DNA of 64,000 bases from Punica granatum. Taxonomy: Eukaryota > Streptophyta > Magnoliopsida > Myrtales > Lythraceae. The notes beneath the pieces are model-generated. The model had not been told where the DNA came from, did not search any database, and was given only the letters and a program-made list of their open reading frames with translations. The translations under genes and the position numbers were made by a program. Shown here in pieces: positions 10,590 to 23,317 of this stretch. Where the stretch lies: the NCBI RefSeq assembly GCF_007655135.1, contig NC_045134.1, positions 2,810,982 through 2,874,981 on the forward strand. The letters are read 5' to 3'. The stretch's first letter is position 1. Every line of letters begins with the position of its first letter.

Positions 10590-11040
10590 TTAAGTTTTTG
10601 AAAAATTGCAGTGAACACCGACATTCAAGCTGGGATCCCGACTTGATTTCTTCACTTTTTTATATCCCGTTTGTTTCTGTAGTGTGATTCGTTAGGCTCT
10701 TGTAATCATAAGTATTAGAATATATTTTGGAATCTCGAAAATATTCTTACCTTGTACAGCTTATTATGTATCAAGACACCGTTATTGTATCTTTCATAAT
10801 TATATATATGAGATACACCGATCCAATTGGTCACAGCCAATACTATTCACAATGAGAAAGCTCGTACGATTTTGCGGAACTAGTTTTTGATAAACAGTTT
10901 GAAAGTTGTCACTATTTTAGGTTTTCAAAAAACTGTGTTGAACACTGACATTCGAGCTGGGTTTCCGACCCAATTGCTTCACTTTTTTACATCCCATTTT
11001 GTTTCTATACTGTAGTTCTTTAGCATGTCCCGTTTGAGAT
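10590..11040. repeat. Diverged direct repeat pair, about 325-base offset
   Basis: Sequence at 10590-10700 and 10915-11040 shares the blocks GACATTC-AGCTGGG, TTCTTCACTTTTTTA/TGCTTCACTTTTTTA and ATCCC-TTTGTTTCT in the same order. The pair could be the terminal repeats of a short decayed element, but neither end is defined. Confidence 0.5.
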
Positions 11041-11689
11041 ACTGTAACATAAGCCCGCATATTTCTTTTAAGAAAAAAAATTAAACACATATATTAAACT
11101 TGAATTATTATTAATTATAAAGAGGTGGTTTATATATATATATATATATATATATCTATATATGTATATCTTCAGATGCATCCACATGCCACTCGTCGGT
11201 CCTCATGATTTGATAATGTTCAATAAAAACTTTCGTTGGAGAAAAGGCATCAAGCTTTTCTTCTTTTATTTATTTATTTTTCCATTTCCTTTTATTTTGT
11301 TGGTTTAGCTTGAGAATCTTTTTCCTTATGTTTTGATTTGGGAAATTCTAGGATATGAAGTAAATTGAGAATTTGGATAACATATAATAGGGAGACGGGA
11401 ATAAGAATGCTGCTGATATATCACATAGCATCGAGCACGTTTTGGAATCTAAATTCGCATAAAATGGTGCCAATATTCCCGATTTTGGCATTCCAAATTC
11501 ATTCGAAAAAATAACCATTGACCAATTAAACGATTCTAAAAGCTGGTTAAGATAACCTTGTATCTTTATTTGATTTCAGAGTGAGTTGCCACTTGTTAAT
11601 TATCCGATAACAAAGATATATATATATATATATATATATATTTTACAAAGATAAAATTAAAAAAGAAAGAAGAAAAATCAGGTGTTTGG

Positions 11690-12000
11690 AAAATGAGTAA
11701 TATTCATTACTCTACTTCATTTTAACTCCGCTCATCTTTAATTCAACAATACAATTACTACTTTTTTCCTTTTTTTCTTTAATTTTTTTAATCTTAATTA
11801 CCATTCAATTTAATTTTTTAATATTAATTTCTCTTAACTATTCATGATTTTTTTCACAATTCAACAACGCAATCATTACTTTTACTATTCATTACTTTTT
11901 CCCATAATTTAACAACACAATCATTACAACCCTTGATAAATACAATTATTTAATATTAAAATGAAGTTGAGTTAAACTTCACTTCATTCCCAAGCAAAGT
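11690..12000. mobile_element. MITE of the GTTTGGTTTC family (diverged)
   Basis: It begins near GTGTTTGGAAAATGAG and ends near CTTCACTTCATTCCCAAGC. The interior carries the family's CAACAATACAATTACT, ATTCAATTTAATTTTTTAATATTAA and CACAATTCAACAACGCAATC blocks also seen at 5.6, 20.4 and 20.6 kb. Boundaries are approximate. Confidence 0.55.
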
Positions 12001-12564
12001 CAATCTTCCTGGTCGAACTAGGAATAAATACCACAGTTGGTCCTTGCACTTTTAAAAATATTCAATTTAATCCTTATTCTAATTTTGATCCAATTTTTGA
12101 TCCCTGTACTTAGAAAGATGGGAGTGTCTCCTGTACGGACGGCGTGCTGTACGGTATAAGAAAAATCGTATTGTATCATGAAATAGACATGAAGAGATGC
12201 TTGGATCGGACAATAATGTTGCAGCAAAACCAGCGACTGGTTAGTTGCAAGGAAAGAAAGAACTTTTCTACCATGATTCTCTTCCCATTACTATGGAAGA
12301 AATTTAAATAGAATACGTCCCGCGTTTGTATACAATCCCTGAATGAGGGACATTTTAGAGGACTCGCCTATCTCCGGGCCCTGTAATGAATCCAATCCGG
12401 AAATATCTAAATTAGATAATGGGAAATCCCAAAATAGACATAATCGATGTTACATATCATCTATATCTTAAATTATGAAGGATATTATACTGTAATGACT
12501 CTATATTCGTATAACAATTTTGCTGTTAGGAATTCCTTTGATCGTTTCTTCCCAATTTTTGACA

Positions 12565-13828
12565 TTCACGGAGACCCAATGCTGGAGGTAGCCAAGGAGA
12601 AGCAGAGATATCTCCCTGGATCGCTTATAGATGTTTTGGCTGAAATCCTATTGCGGGTTTGCATAGAGAGTCATCCTGTGGAGGAGCGTCTGCAAGTGCT
12701 GGAATGGACCGATCAACGATGAGCAGTTCATTAAGTCGCATCTCGGGCGCTGGAAGTCATGGCCCGTGATCCCTCCCAGAACTGCTTTATTAGCATTGGA
12801 AACGAGGCCTCAAATCTACTCTCCCTCATTCATCTTTGGAAGCCGGAAAGTGAAGGATCATTGCAGTGATTTACGACTGGAAGACCATCTGCTTGATTCT
12901 CTCCTGGAGTTTCAACTGCAGAAATATCCCCATTTTTGCACTTCTCGTCAGGTCCTCTGGACTGCTTCTCATTGGTCTCGCAAGTAGTTGTTCGACTGCA
13001 ACTGTATGGTAGAGCGCCTGCAATCCAATCACAAAATCACCCAACCTGCTGCCTCGATGTGACTCATTCCAGATGACTGATTTCCTGTGGAAAATAGCTA
13101 GTGATGCCTCTGTTCAGCCGTACAAGCTAGTCAGGACAGAACAGGAGAAATATCTTTGTACATCTGTTCGTGTTATGAGACGCTTTATTTTCGAGTTTCA
13201 TCGAGGAAAAGGGAAACAACCGAGCTCATGGAAGGAGTTGAATTGCGATGCACCTTGGAAAAACTGCTCATCGTCGGTGCAGCCACCGGTGGTATCCATG
13301 GGAGGTAAGGTGCCCTGGATGATACTGCTATATTATAGTAAACTGGAAACAATGTTACCGTCACTAGATCTTTCAACTGAAAAGTTGTGGCTCGTCGAGA
13401 TCCTTCTGGACGCGCCAGCTCTGGCAGATGAGATGCCTTGCTGGTTCCTCTCAAATAGGGTATTCTGCTGTGGGTGGCCTAGTCCTTGTTCTAGAAAGGA
13501 CCTCGAGCTATGGGTTATAGATGATTTTGACTACCCCGTCTGGCGTAAGCATCACGTAGTCAAAAACGCTCTCATGGCAAGTTTCGATACGGCATGCTGT
13601 TCTGATGCATATTGTGAGGCACTCGAGCCGGCTGGAATGTTTATGGCGGACAAGAGTCGGTTGATAATGAGCCCCGATGGGAAGGAGTTTGTTTACGAAA
13701 TGAGTTCCAGGGAGTGGACGAGAACTTCCTTGGAACTGGCTTGCGGAGATTTATTGAGTACTTGGCACTGCAGTTTGGACTTCTGCATCTGTGTTCATCA
13801 TGTTAATAGCCAGCTTAGATTCGATTAA
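12565..13828 (+). pseudogene. Decayed F-box/F-box-associated-domain gene
   Basis: The frame from the ATG at 12579 encodes an F-box start (YLPGSLIDVLAEILLRV). The motif then continues only in the next frame (WRSVCKCWNGPINDEQFIKS), i.e. a frameshift inside the F-box. That frame stops at about 12987. A third open stretch, 13073-13828, encodes a C-terminal F-box-associated region (DLELWVIDDFDYPVWRKHHV, then FVYEMSSREWTRTSLELA). F-box proteins recruit substrates to SCF ubiquitin ligases; this copy looks unable to make one. An alternative is a multi-exon gene, but I see no good splice sites that restore the F-box. Its 3' end is duplicated about 2.9 kb downstream. Confidence 0.7.
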
Positions 13829-15365
13829 GCATTTAATTAAATACATTCTCGCACTCGATTTCCTCTGGTTCCTTTTTCGGGAGAGAACTAGGTAATAATT
13901 GGATTACACGGTTGAGTCAGTTACCTTGGAATTGAAAACAAAAATGTCACGTTCATATCACTCTCTTTTCTATTATTGCTAATTTGCAGTATATAACTTA
14001 TTCCGACTTTGAAACATCTCGCAATACAACATGGAAAGATGCTCGAGGCCTGTGGTTCGACCAATCGATCAAAAAAGATGTTTGCGTTTAGTAGAGGATT
14101 GGAGGAAAATTGTCGCTTTGGATGTCTCATGTATTGGGGTAAATTTGATTCTTAAATGCGTAGTTTGATTGATTTATGATATTATAGTCCATTTAATAGG
14201 ATCGCCTGATTAAGCTTCTAGCCTTCTGCCATCAAATTGAGCTGAAAACCGTTTCCTAATTCAGTACTTTAGTCCTCCCTATTGATCTCACATTCAATAT
14301 ACAGCCTTCAACTTTTAGCTTCACCGACAAATGCTTCGTTTGGAAAATTAAGTCGATATGGACTGTGGTCACTTTCCAGGTCCATGAAATTGAAATGAGC
14401 ACGGCACACAATGGACGTGCAGAGACACTGGAACCGCACAGTAATGTAACAGCAACACCAGCCACTGGTTAGTCGTAGGAAAGAAAGACTTTTCTACGTA
14501 CCATGATTCTCTTCCCACACAAGGGGAGCATAACCATCTCGATCCCGATCAAACAGTTGATTTGGACGCCAAGCGTGTTTAGATTCAGCTCCGTGCGACA
14601 TATATGGTATCTAAGCTTTGCAACCAAAAAGCAGACAGAGACATTTGAATTTGTCCTCCATCAATTCATGACGCAGTGTACACACAAACAACCTGTCACA
14701 AACCCGTTGATTCCGTAAAATACAGGAACTATGACCTTCAATCCATGTTGATTCTTCAAATTTCTAGGAAATTCACATCCAACTCGAATCAAATATGAGA
14801 ATGGACAAAGAGCACGAAAGCTCTAATTTTTATTAATTGATCAAAAGACAACTACTTAACCCTAGGGTTCACATCACTTAAATATGATTAAAAACGCCTA
14901 AATTACATGAAAGACATATACTTTTCCTAAAATTGTAAAAACGCCCAAATAACATAAAAATGCCCGTTTGAGGACCTAAATGATGGAATTCGGCCTAAAT
15001 CTCGTCTTTTCATGGCCTAAGGCCATGAGTTTTGCTCCGGAGGCCGTTACCCTCAAAACAAGGTTGTCATAACGTATTTTTTTCGAAGTACCAATTCGTC
15101 ACATCTTTTGCCGCATCAATTCATGAAGGCCCGTAACTGTGGGGCGTGATTAGGAAACATCAAGTGCAAATATTTATGTGGCCACAAAAATGGAAAACTT
15201 TATGCAGGAGACTATATCAGCTCTACATTCTAAACAAATGGAACAGGCAACAAGGTAACAGAGGACCGAAGGGCATGAATTCCTCAAGAAGCATATGCCG
15301 CGACCTCTTCTCATAAAGGAGTAGCTGATCAAAGTGCCACATGCCTGAGAAGATCGTTGGAAGGG
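13755..15365. repeat. Duplicated segment, copy A (F-box 3' end to ferritin 3' end)
   Basis: From GAGTACTTGG through 14520, and again from 15130 to 15360, it matches 16655-17735 in order (for example GAGAACTAGGTAATAAT, GAATTTGTCCTCCAT). It carries the end of the F-box gene, the spacer, and a degenerate ferritin last exon at about 15346-15294 (minus: WHFDQLLL followed by diverged residues, stop lost). A 455-base insertion interrupts it. Confidence 0.75.
14672..15126. mobile_element. 455-base insertion flanked by a 13-base direct repeat
   Basis: CATCAATTCATGA occurs at 14659-14671 and again at 15114-15126. The paralogous copy B (near 17458) has the site once and uninterrupted. The insert has no obvious coding capacity and no clear terminal inverted repeats. 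The long target-site duplication is more typical of a non-LTR retroelement, but no poly(A) tail is clear. Confidence 0.6.
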
Positions 15366-16251
15366 ACATGCCTGCAAATCCTCTCCACATGCACCATTTT
15401 ATGGCATTTTCTGCACTTTACATCAGGTCTCCTCAAGCATCAGAAGTGAGGACGGCCCTTCTTCCCATAGTACATACAAGGATCTGTATAACCCTTGCCA
15501 TCTCCAGCATCTGAACTCGTGTTCCCTTGGTTGTTTACATGATTGCCTTACTTCACTTTGGCTTGCAATGCACCCTCTACTAACTCTTCTCTGCTCATCA
15601 TTATCCTCTGTTCTAGTGCTTGCAAAGCACATACAACAGATCTGACAACTTCTTAGTATTTTCAAGAGAAGCAATAGTTGCCTCATATCTCTCTGGCACA
15701 AAGAGATATGAGGCTGTTATCACTTAAATCAGTCCCTAACACACCTTATCTTGTTTTCTATCTCCACAAGCTCGTCTGCAAATTGCTTTACAATCTCACC
15801 CTCCTTCATTTGCATTCTTTCAAACTCTCTCATCAAGTTAAGGACTTTCATACCTATAATCTTCTCATGTCCTTCATACTCAGTCTTCAGGTAGTCCCAT
15901 ATTGCCTTGGCTGATTGAAGCCTCATAATCCTGGTGAAGAGGGTGGCTGATATGGCACGATTTTGCCTTAGCCTTCTTGGTCACCCTTTCCTTGTGATAC
16001 TTTATATGGTTCAAGGTGGGATTGTTTGGCAGGGCAGCAACTTCATAATCTTCCTCTACTGCGTCCCACAAGTCAGCCCTTCCATTTATGCTTGCATCTT
16101 CACAGCCCACACTCGGTAATTTTCTCCATCAAACACAGGTGGTGTGATGGTGGAAAATCCTATTACTGATGCAGATGCTTCCGTCTCCAAACTGCTTTCC
16201 TCCTCGATCAACTCCTCCTACTCCATAGATCCTTTGAGGTTCTGATACCAC
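15366..16251 (-). mobile_element. Ty1/copia retrotransposon remnant: PBS and gag
   Basis: Reading the minus strand, the primer-binding site TGGTATCAGAACC (16250-16238, initiator Met-tRNA type) lies one base inside the LTR. Gag follows, with WDAVEEDYEV and NPTLNHIKYHKE near 16070-15990, the core IWDYLKTEYEGHEKI near 15900, and a CCHC zinc knuckle (CRKCHKMVHVERIC) near 15400. Stops and frameshifts break it. Pol and the second LTR are absent: at about 15366 it abuts the ferritin fragment. Confidence 0.82.
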
Positions 16252-16629
16252 TGTTGCCTTTTTTTTTTTTACTTCACACACACTCTTGGTGTTTCATTCA
16301 ATCACCTGAGGAATCAAAAACTCATACTTGCCTCACAAGTCTGCAAGTTATTGCAGAAGAAAGAGAACTGAAACGAGAGAGAATAACACACAGAGGGAGA
16401 ATGAGAGAATGGAACCATCTATTCATTGAAGATCTGTCATACTTATTTATAGAGTACAATCACAAAAACGTAGACACACAGCAGTAAGTAACTGCCTCTT
16501 ACACACCAATAACTGTCACATTACACATGCCTTGCACTCTTAAAAACTAGGAACCTGACCAAAGATAAAAAGGACACATAACAGAACCATAAGTAAGTGT
16601 CTTCTGATCTGATCTAATCCACATCAACA
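16252..16629 (-). mobile_element. 5' LTR of the copia remnant
   Basis: A 378-base unit bounded by TGTTG at 16252 and CAACA at 16629, the expected TG...CA inverted ends, directly next to the PBS. No partner LTR is found in the window, so the element is truncated. Confidence 0.75.
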
Positions 16630-17654
16630 AGGCAGTCCTGATTCAATCTCCAATATTTCCGAGTACTTGGTAACAGTTTAGACTTCTGCATCTGTGTTCG
16701 TCATGTCAATAGCTTGGTTTGATTTGATTAAGCACAGAATACCTTCTCGGATTAGATTTTATCAGGTTTCTTTTAGGAAGAGAACTAGGTAATAATAGGA
16801 TTAAATCGTTGAGTCTGCCGAAACGTCAAGAATTGAAAGCAAAATTCCCACGTTTATGTCATTTTCCTTTCCATTATTGCTGATTTGCAGTAAAGACACT
16901 TAATTGGACCTTGATTAAGTCTCGCAATCCGACAGGGGAAGATGTTGGAGTCCAGTCCGACCCATCACAATCAAGGAGATGTTGGCAGAGGAGTGGAGGA
17001 AAATCACCTCTTCGAAGAAGTTGCACGCTTTGGGGTAAATTTGATCCCGAAACACGTAATTTGATGATATATGATATTATAGTCTGTTTAATTCGGCATT
17101 CGATCAACTTGTATACAACTCTTTATCTTCGCAGCAGAGTGCTGCGTTCAGAAAATTGAGCCTATGTGGATTGTGGCCATTTTCCGGGTCCATTCAATCG
17201 AAAGCATGCCCACAAGAGACATGCAGAGACACTTAGACCGCGCAATAATCTTTGCAGCAAAATCCATCCACCGGTCAGATGCAGGTTCGTATGGACTTTT
17301 CTACCATGACTCTCTTCCCCTACAAGGGGAACGATAACATCTCGATTCTGAAGAGTGATCCAGACGCTAACCGTGTCTACATTCAGCTCTCCGAGACATG
17401 TATATGGTCGATAATTTTTCCACAAAAAAGCAAAAAGAGACGTTCGAATTTGTCCTCCATCGACACATAAAAGCCCGATTGTCCAACATCCACGTTATTG
17501 TTATAGCAAAAGTTTAAATGATTGCAAATATTTCTTTCACTACAAAAACAGAAAACTTTCTTCAGAGAGACGATATCATATCAACTCGGCATCCTAAAAC
17601 GATGGAACAGGCTACTAAGTAACGGAGGACCGAAGAGCATATTCCACGGGAAGC

Positions 17655-19616
<1,962 letters not shown>

Positions 19617-19767
19617 GGTTACTAGCTTTGAAGGGGAGGGGGGGGGGAAGAGATTGGAAATGGAGCTATGGAAGGAACAGAGGAAACAGGGGAAGATGAA
19701 GAAGAAGAAGGAGGCTTGGCTCTGTTGAGGCTTGTGGTGCAGAGGTAGAGAGGCCACGGGAGGGGGA

Positions 19768-19774
19768 TTATATG
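19768..19774 (-). promoter_or_regulatory. Probable ferritin TATA box
   Basis: The minus strand reads CCATATAATCC about 155 bases upstream of the ferritin ATG. It is conserved in the duplicated promoter copy near 25.28 kb. Confidence 0.45.
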
Positions 19775-19851
19775 GTGGAGCATGGAGGGCCACTGGCCAT
19801 TGGATGAAGTGACAAGTGGATGGTGAGGATTGGGTGGTGGGGAGGGGGCGC

Positions 19852-19865
19852 GTGGCCACCTCGTG
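19852..19865 (-). promoter_or_regulatory. Iron-dependent regulatory sequence (IDRS)-like element of ferritin
   Basis: The minus strand reads CACGAGGTGGCCAC about 236 bases upstream of the ferritin ATG. From memory the AtFER1 IDRS is CACGAGGCCGCCAC, so 12 of 14 positions agree. In known ferritin genes this element represses transcription when iron is low. The same 14-mer is kept in the duplicated promoter. Confidence 0.65.
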
Positions 19866-19967
19866 TCAGAGGACGGTTCTGGTGAGATCTTTTTATCCTT
19901 TGGAGAAAGATAAGGAAGATAATGACAAAATTACAAAAGGATAATAATTACTATAAAAATATCTAAA

Positions 19968-20228
19968 ATAGTTGAATTTTGATTTAATTGATTGATTTTT
20001 ATTTTAATTTGATTGTAATGATTGTGGTGTTGAATTATGAGAAAAAATATGAAAAAGTAATGAATAGTTAGGAGAATTTAATATTAAAAGTTGAATTGAG
20101 TATAAATGAGTTGTATGTGAATTTATGTATGGGATCCACCTTTTTGACTTTGAAGAGTTGATTTTTATTGTGTAGTGAGTAGAGTTAAAATTAGAATTAA
20201 AATCAGATCCTGAAAACAAACGGAGCCT
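19968..20228. mobile_element. MITE present only in duplication unit 1
   Basis: AT-rich element of the recurring family (AGTTGAATTTTGATTTAATT ... GAAAACAAACGGAGCC), followed by TAAGATTCG. The matching site in unit 2 near 25480 lacks it, which gives an empty-site comparison. Confidence 0.68.
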
Positions 20229-20392
20229 AAGATTCGTATGACTATATTTATAACAAATAATAAAATTTACTAATTTTTTCATGAGATCAACAAAATGTTT
20301 TCACTAGCTGGTCTTTCCCAATCAGGTGTTAATTTGATCCTGATTACAAGGCGTTCTCGGATCTCGATTAGCAAAGTTGCCACTAGAAGCTC

Positions 20393-20697
20393 AATGTGTT
20401 TGTTTTTTAAAAAATTTTCAACTCAACTCAACTCAACTTCATTTATTTTAAATTCAACAATACAATCATTACTTATTTTTAATGTTTAATTTTTTTAATT
20501 ATTCAATTTAATTTTTAATATTAAATTCTCTCAACTATTCATTACTTTTTCACAATTCAACAATACAATCATTACTTAATAATTACTTTCTCTCAACTAT
20601 TCATTACTTTTTCACATTTTTTTCTCATAATTTAACAATACAATCATTATAAATAAATTAAAATTAAAATTCAACTCTAAATCCAAACGCACTCTAA
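20393..20697. mobile_element. Second unit-1-specific MITE
   Basis: It runs from about GTGTTTGTTTTTTAAAAA to AAATCCAAACGCACTC. The interior has CAACTCAACTCAACT and CAACAATACAATCATTACT blocks shared with other family members. Unit 2 near 25610-25640 has unrelated short sequence at this site. Confidence 0.65.
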
Positions 20698-20699
20698 TG

Positions 20700-21413
20700 G
20701 TAGGAGGAAAATGAGGACAACTAGTCCTGGTGGATGGGCTTCCGTTTCCAAGTGGACAGCTGTGCAGGCAAAAGAGGACAAAATTAAAGAGAAATTTTTC
20801 TTTTTGTAAACTTTTTTTCTTTTTCTTTTTGTTTGGAGGTACATTTGGATATATAAAAATCTAATGAATCTGACTAATTCATTTCGAATTGGATTAATCC
20901 ATTAAAAAATAAAGCTCTTTTAGTGTGAATTAATTCATAAGATATGAACTTAAATTCTTTGCGGAACATGGGCTGAATTATTTGACCAACCATCTCAATT
21001 TCTTTTGGTATTTAATTAATGGTCAGTTGTTCTGATCCGTTGGGTGCATTTGACAATCTGTATTTAAAGTAGGATGATAATCTGGTGATTGATTGGGGGC
21101 GACGCCGTGTTAATGGTGCCAACCAATTTCAAAAAGTGATCATGAAATGATCCTAAGCAAATCGAGGGCTCATTATTCTCAACCCAAACTAAAGACATTC
21201 AGGAGGAATTAATCGCTTTAGGAAATCGTGAACGTGATCAGAGTAAGGATTTGCTCCAGAAATCTGCAATAGATTGATCCCCTTCAAAATCAGCTCGATT
21301 AATGGTCACTGTTTACCTCGAATCATAGGCAAATCTCGAGTTGGTGGCGAGCTTCTGGTTGATCGAGGCTCAAGCACATGATTTAACTCGTCATGAACAT
21401 GCAGTCGCGGACA
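20700..21413. other. Spacer between ferritin promoter and PTD copy 1
   Basis: No gene is seen. It is largely shared with unit 2, with local divergence between 20900 and 21200. Confidence 0.5.
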
Positions 21414-23317
21414 TCAGTCGACCTTGGGGCTCAAGTAAAACTTCGGATCCCTGAAGAACCTCTTGAGAATGTCCGCTTTCTCTTCAGAAAGGTCAGTGTT
21501 TTCCAAGATGCATTGCTTCGATGCCTTTGCAATCGCTTCGATGGAGCCAATGGCTTGATTAAGCTGGACATGGTAAAATTGAACTACCAATTAAACATTT
21601 CCTTCTCTTACATTAGAATGTACAAGGAGACAGAATTAGTTTTGGAAAAAGGAGTTGGAATGATGGACTGAATTACTGCATTAGCATCGTGATTGTCGAT
21701 GTGCGGTATAGAGGTGACCACCCCGTTGAAGACATGCATCCTTTGGACTAACTGCCTCCTCTTCAAAGGTACGTCAATGAAAAACATGCTTCAGACGAAT
21801 AATGGACTCAAACCTCGGTACTACTCGAGAAGCAAGAAAAATGTCTCGAATACTCAGAAACCAACCTCGGCCTTCAGTTTTGAGATGGCATCCCGTTGCT
21901 TGCAGACTGCAATAGCAAGAGACACTCAGCATAGATACTTCTCTGGACACTGGAAAGTGTGCTTGGGAGATTAAAGTCTTACCTCCAAGGGAGAGAGCTA
22001 TCTTTACTATCTTCTCGAAGCCCATCTCAAGGTCTTGAACAGGTACAAAGGTTGGCCTACCAAACTCCATCCCGAACCTAAGCATCACAAAGTTAAAACT
22101 TCAATATCTTTACACCATATCGCCAAGCGAGAAACCTACACGGGGAAGCATAACTCACTTGAAGTAAGAGCGGACAAAAGACTCATTTTGCTCCTTGGTT
22201 GGGAGTGTTACCACAACATAAAAATGTGCAAATTGCTCTCTCAGCTTGCGGACCCTGTCAAGTGTCAGATAAGTACGATTAGAGAGGACACAAAGCAGAG
22301 GGCTTGAGAAGCTACATTACCTGTTGAAGATAGTCAGAAGATTATTGCGATCCCATGTAGTCACAAAGACAAAAGCAACTGATAAACCCCCACAGTTGAA
22401 AATAAAGTCCTGCAGATATTGTGTCTTAGTTCAAAAACCAAGTAGCAAAAGTGGCTTCAGCACCGAGAAAAAGGAACCAAAAAGTACCGGTCCAATTGGA
22501 ACAAAGTTTAGACGGAAGGAATTCGCATGGAGGAAGGATGAGATGAAATTAATTAGAGCAGGGTGTTGTCCATCTCTCCATAGTGTATTCATAATACAAA
22601 CCCCTGCACCACCTGCAACTACGAGGGATTATGCTCTTGGACAATGACACTGGAGAAGACAACATTCATCACTAATAAATCGATTTCAAAGGAACAAGAA
22701 GGAATCTCCCTAGTCCTATTACACTGATGCCTAGACTTCCAGTGAAGACCATAAGAGAAGCACAAAGGAACTGTTTTAAGAAGTTGTTCAATTGTGATGT
22801 TGTTCAATGGTAAAGCTTCAGAATAGAAGACATCAAGCGAAGGTTGAAGCATCCGAAGAGTTGCAAGAATATCGTACGAGCATGCAATTGCAAGCATCAC
22901 GAGGTTCAACTCAGCTAACAGACATAACACAACCAGTACTTGCTCTCACAAAATCAATAGAGACAATATGTAAAATGGGAGTGCGAGGGCATAAATCGCA
23001 ATGTTCAGCTCGGCTAACCAGCCTAATCTAACCAAAACTACTTCCTCTTGAAAATCAACACGAACAATACGCAAATCTTCATGAATATTAAGTTTTAGAG
23101 AACAGCTTGAACACAACCGCACGAGCTACTAAACACCAAGTCAAATATCAGCAATCCGAATGAGCTACAATATTCCAAATTTAGATACAGAAGATAAACA
23201 TAAATTCCACATTCAAGGAAATCGGACAGCGGATGGAGCACTAATCATAAGGCAAACGTACGCACCTGCGTCTCTCTGACCATAACTACTTGATTTCATG
23301 CTCGTATCATTCTCCAT
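21414..23317 (-). CDS. PTD: PARTING DANCERS-like meiotic crossover protein, copy 1
   Basis: Eight exons, 23317-23266, 22612-22488, 22409-22321, 22254-22159, 22077-21983, 21906-21866, 21760-21677 and 21563-21414, GT-AG with consistent phases, give 243 residues. Recognised from family memory: [82 protein letters not shown], and a C-terminal helix-hairpin-helix region from about residue 179 ([27 protein letters not shown]). PTD is an ERCC1-like partner of the XPF-like SHOC1 in nuclear class I crossover formation at meiosis. All splice sites and the stop are intact, so this copy looks functional. Compared with copy 2 it keeps the SIP turn in the hairpin. A long open frame in intron 1 (22930-22619) is not part of the protein. 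Confidence 0.85.

Larger units (their letters stand above)
10431..12560. other. Intergenic repeat-rich stretch without a gene
   Basis: It contains a direct repeat pair and a MITE (listed separately), TA microsatellites near 11131-11155 and 11612-11640, and otherwise AT-rich sequence. No coding exon is recognised. Confidence 0.5.

Noticed and set aside
22619..22930. 103-codon minus-strand open frame present in both PTD copies (also 27689-28000)
   Set aside because: It lies across intron 1 and the start of exon 2 of PTD, has no family resemblance, and is shared only because the whole 5.5-kb unit was recently duplicated.
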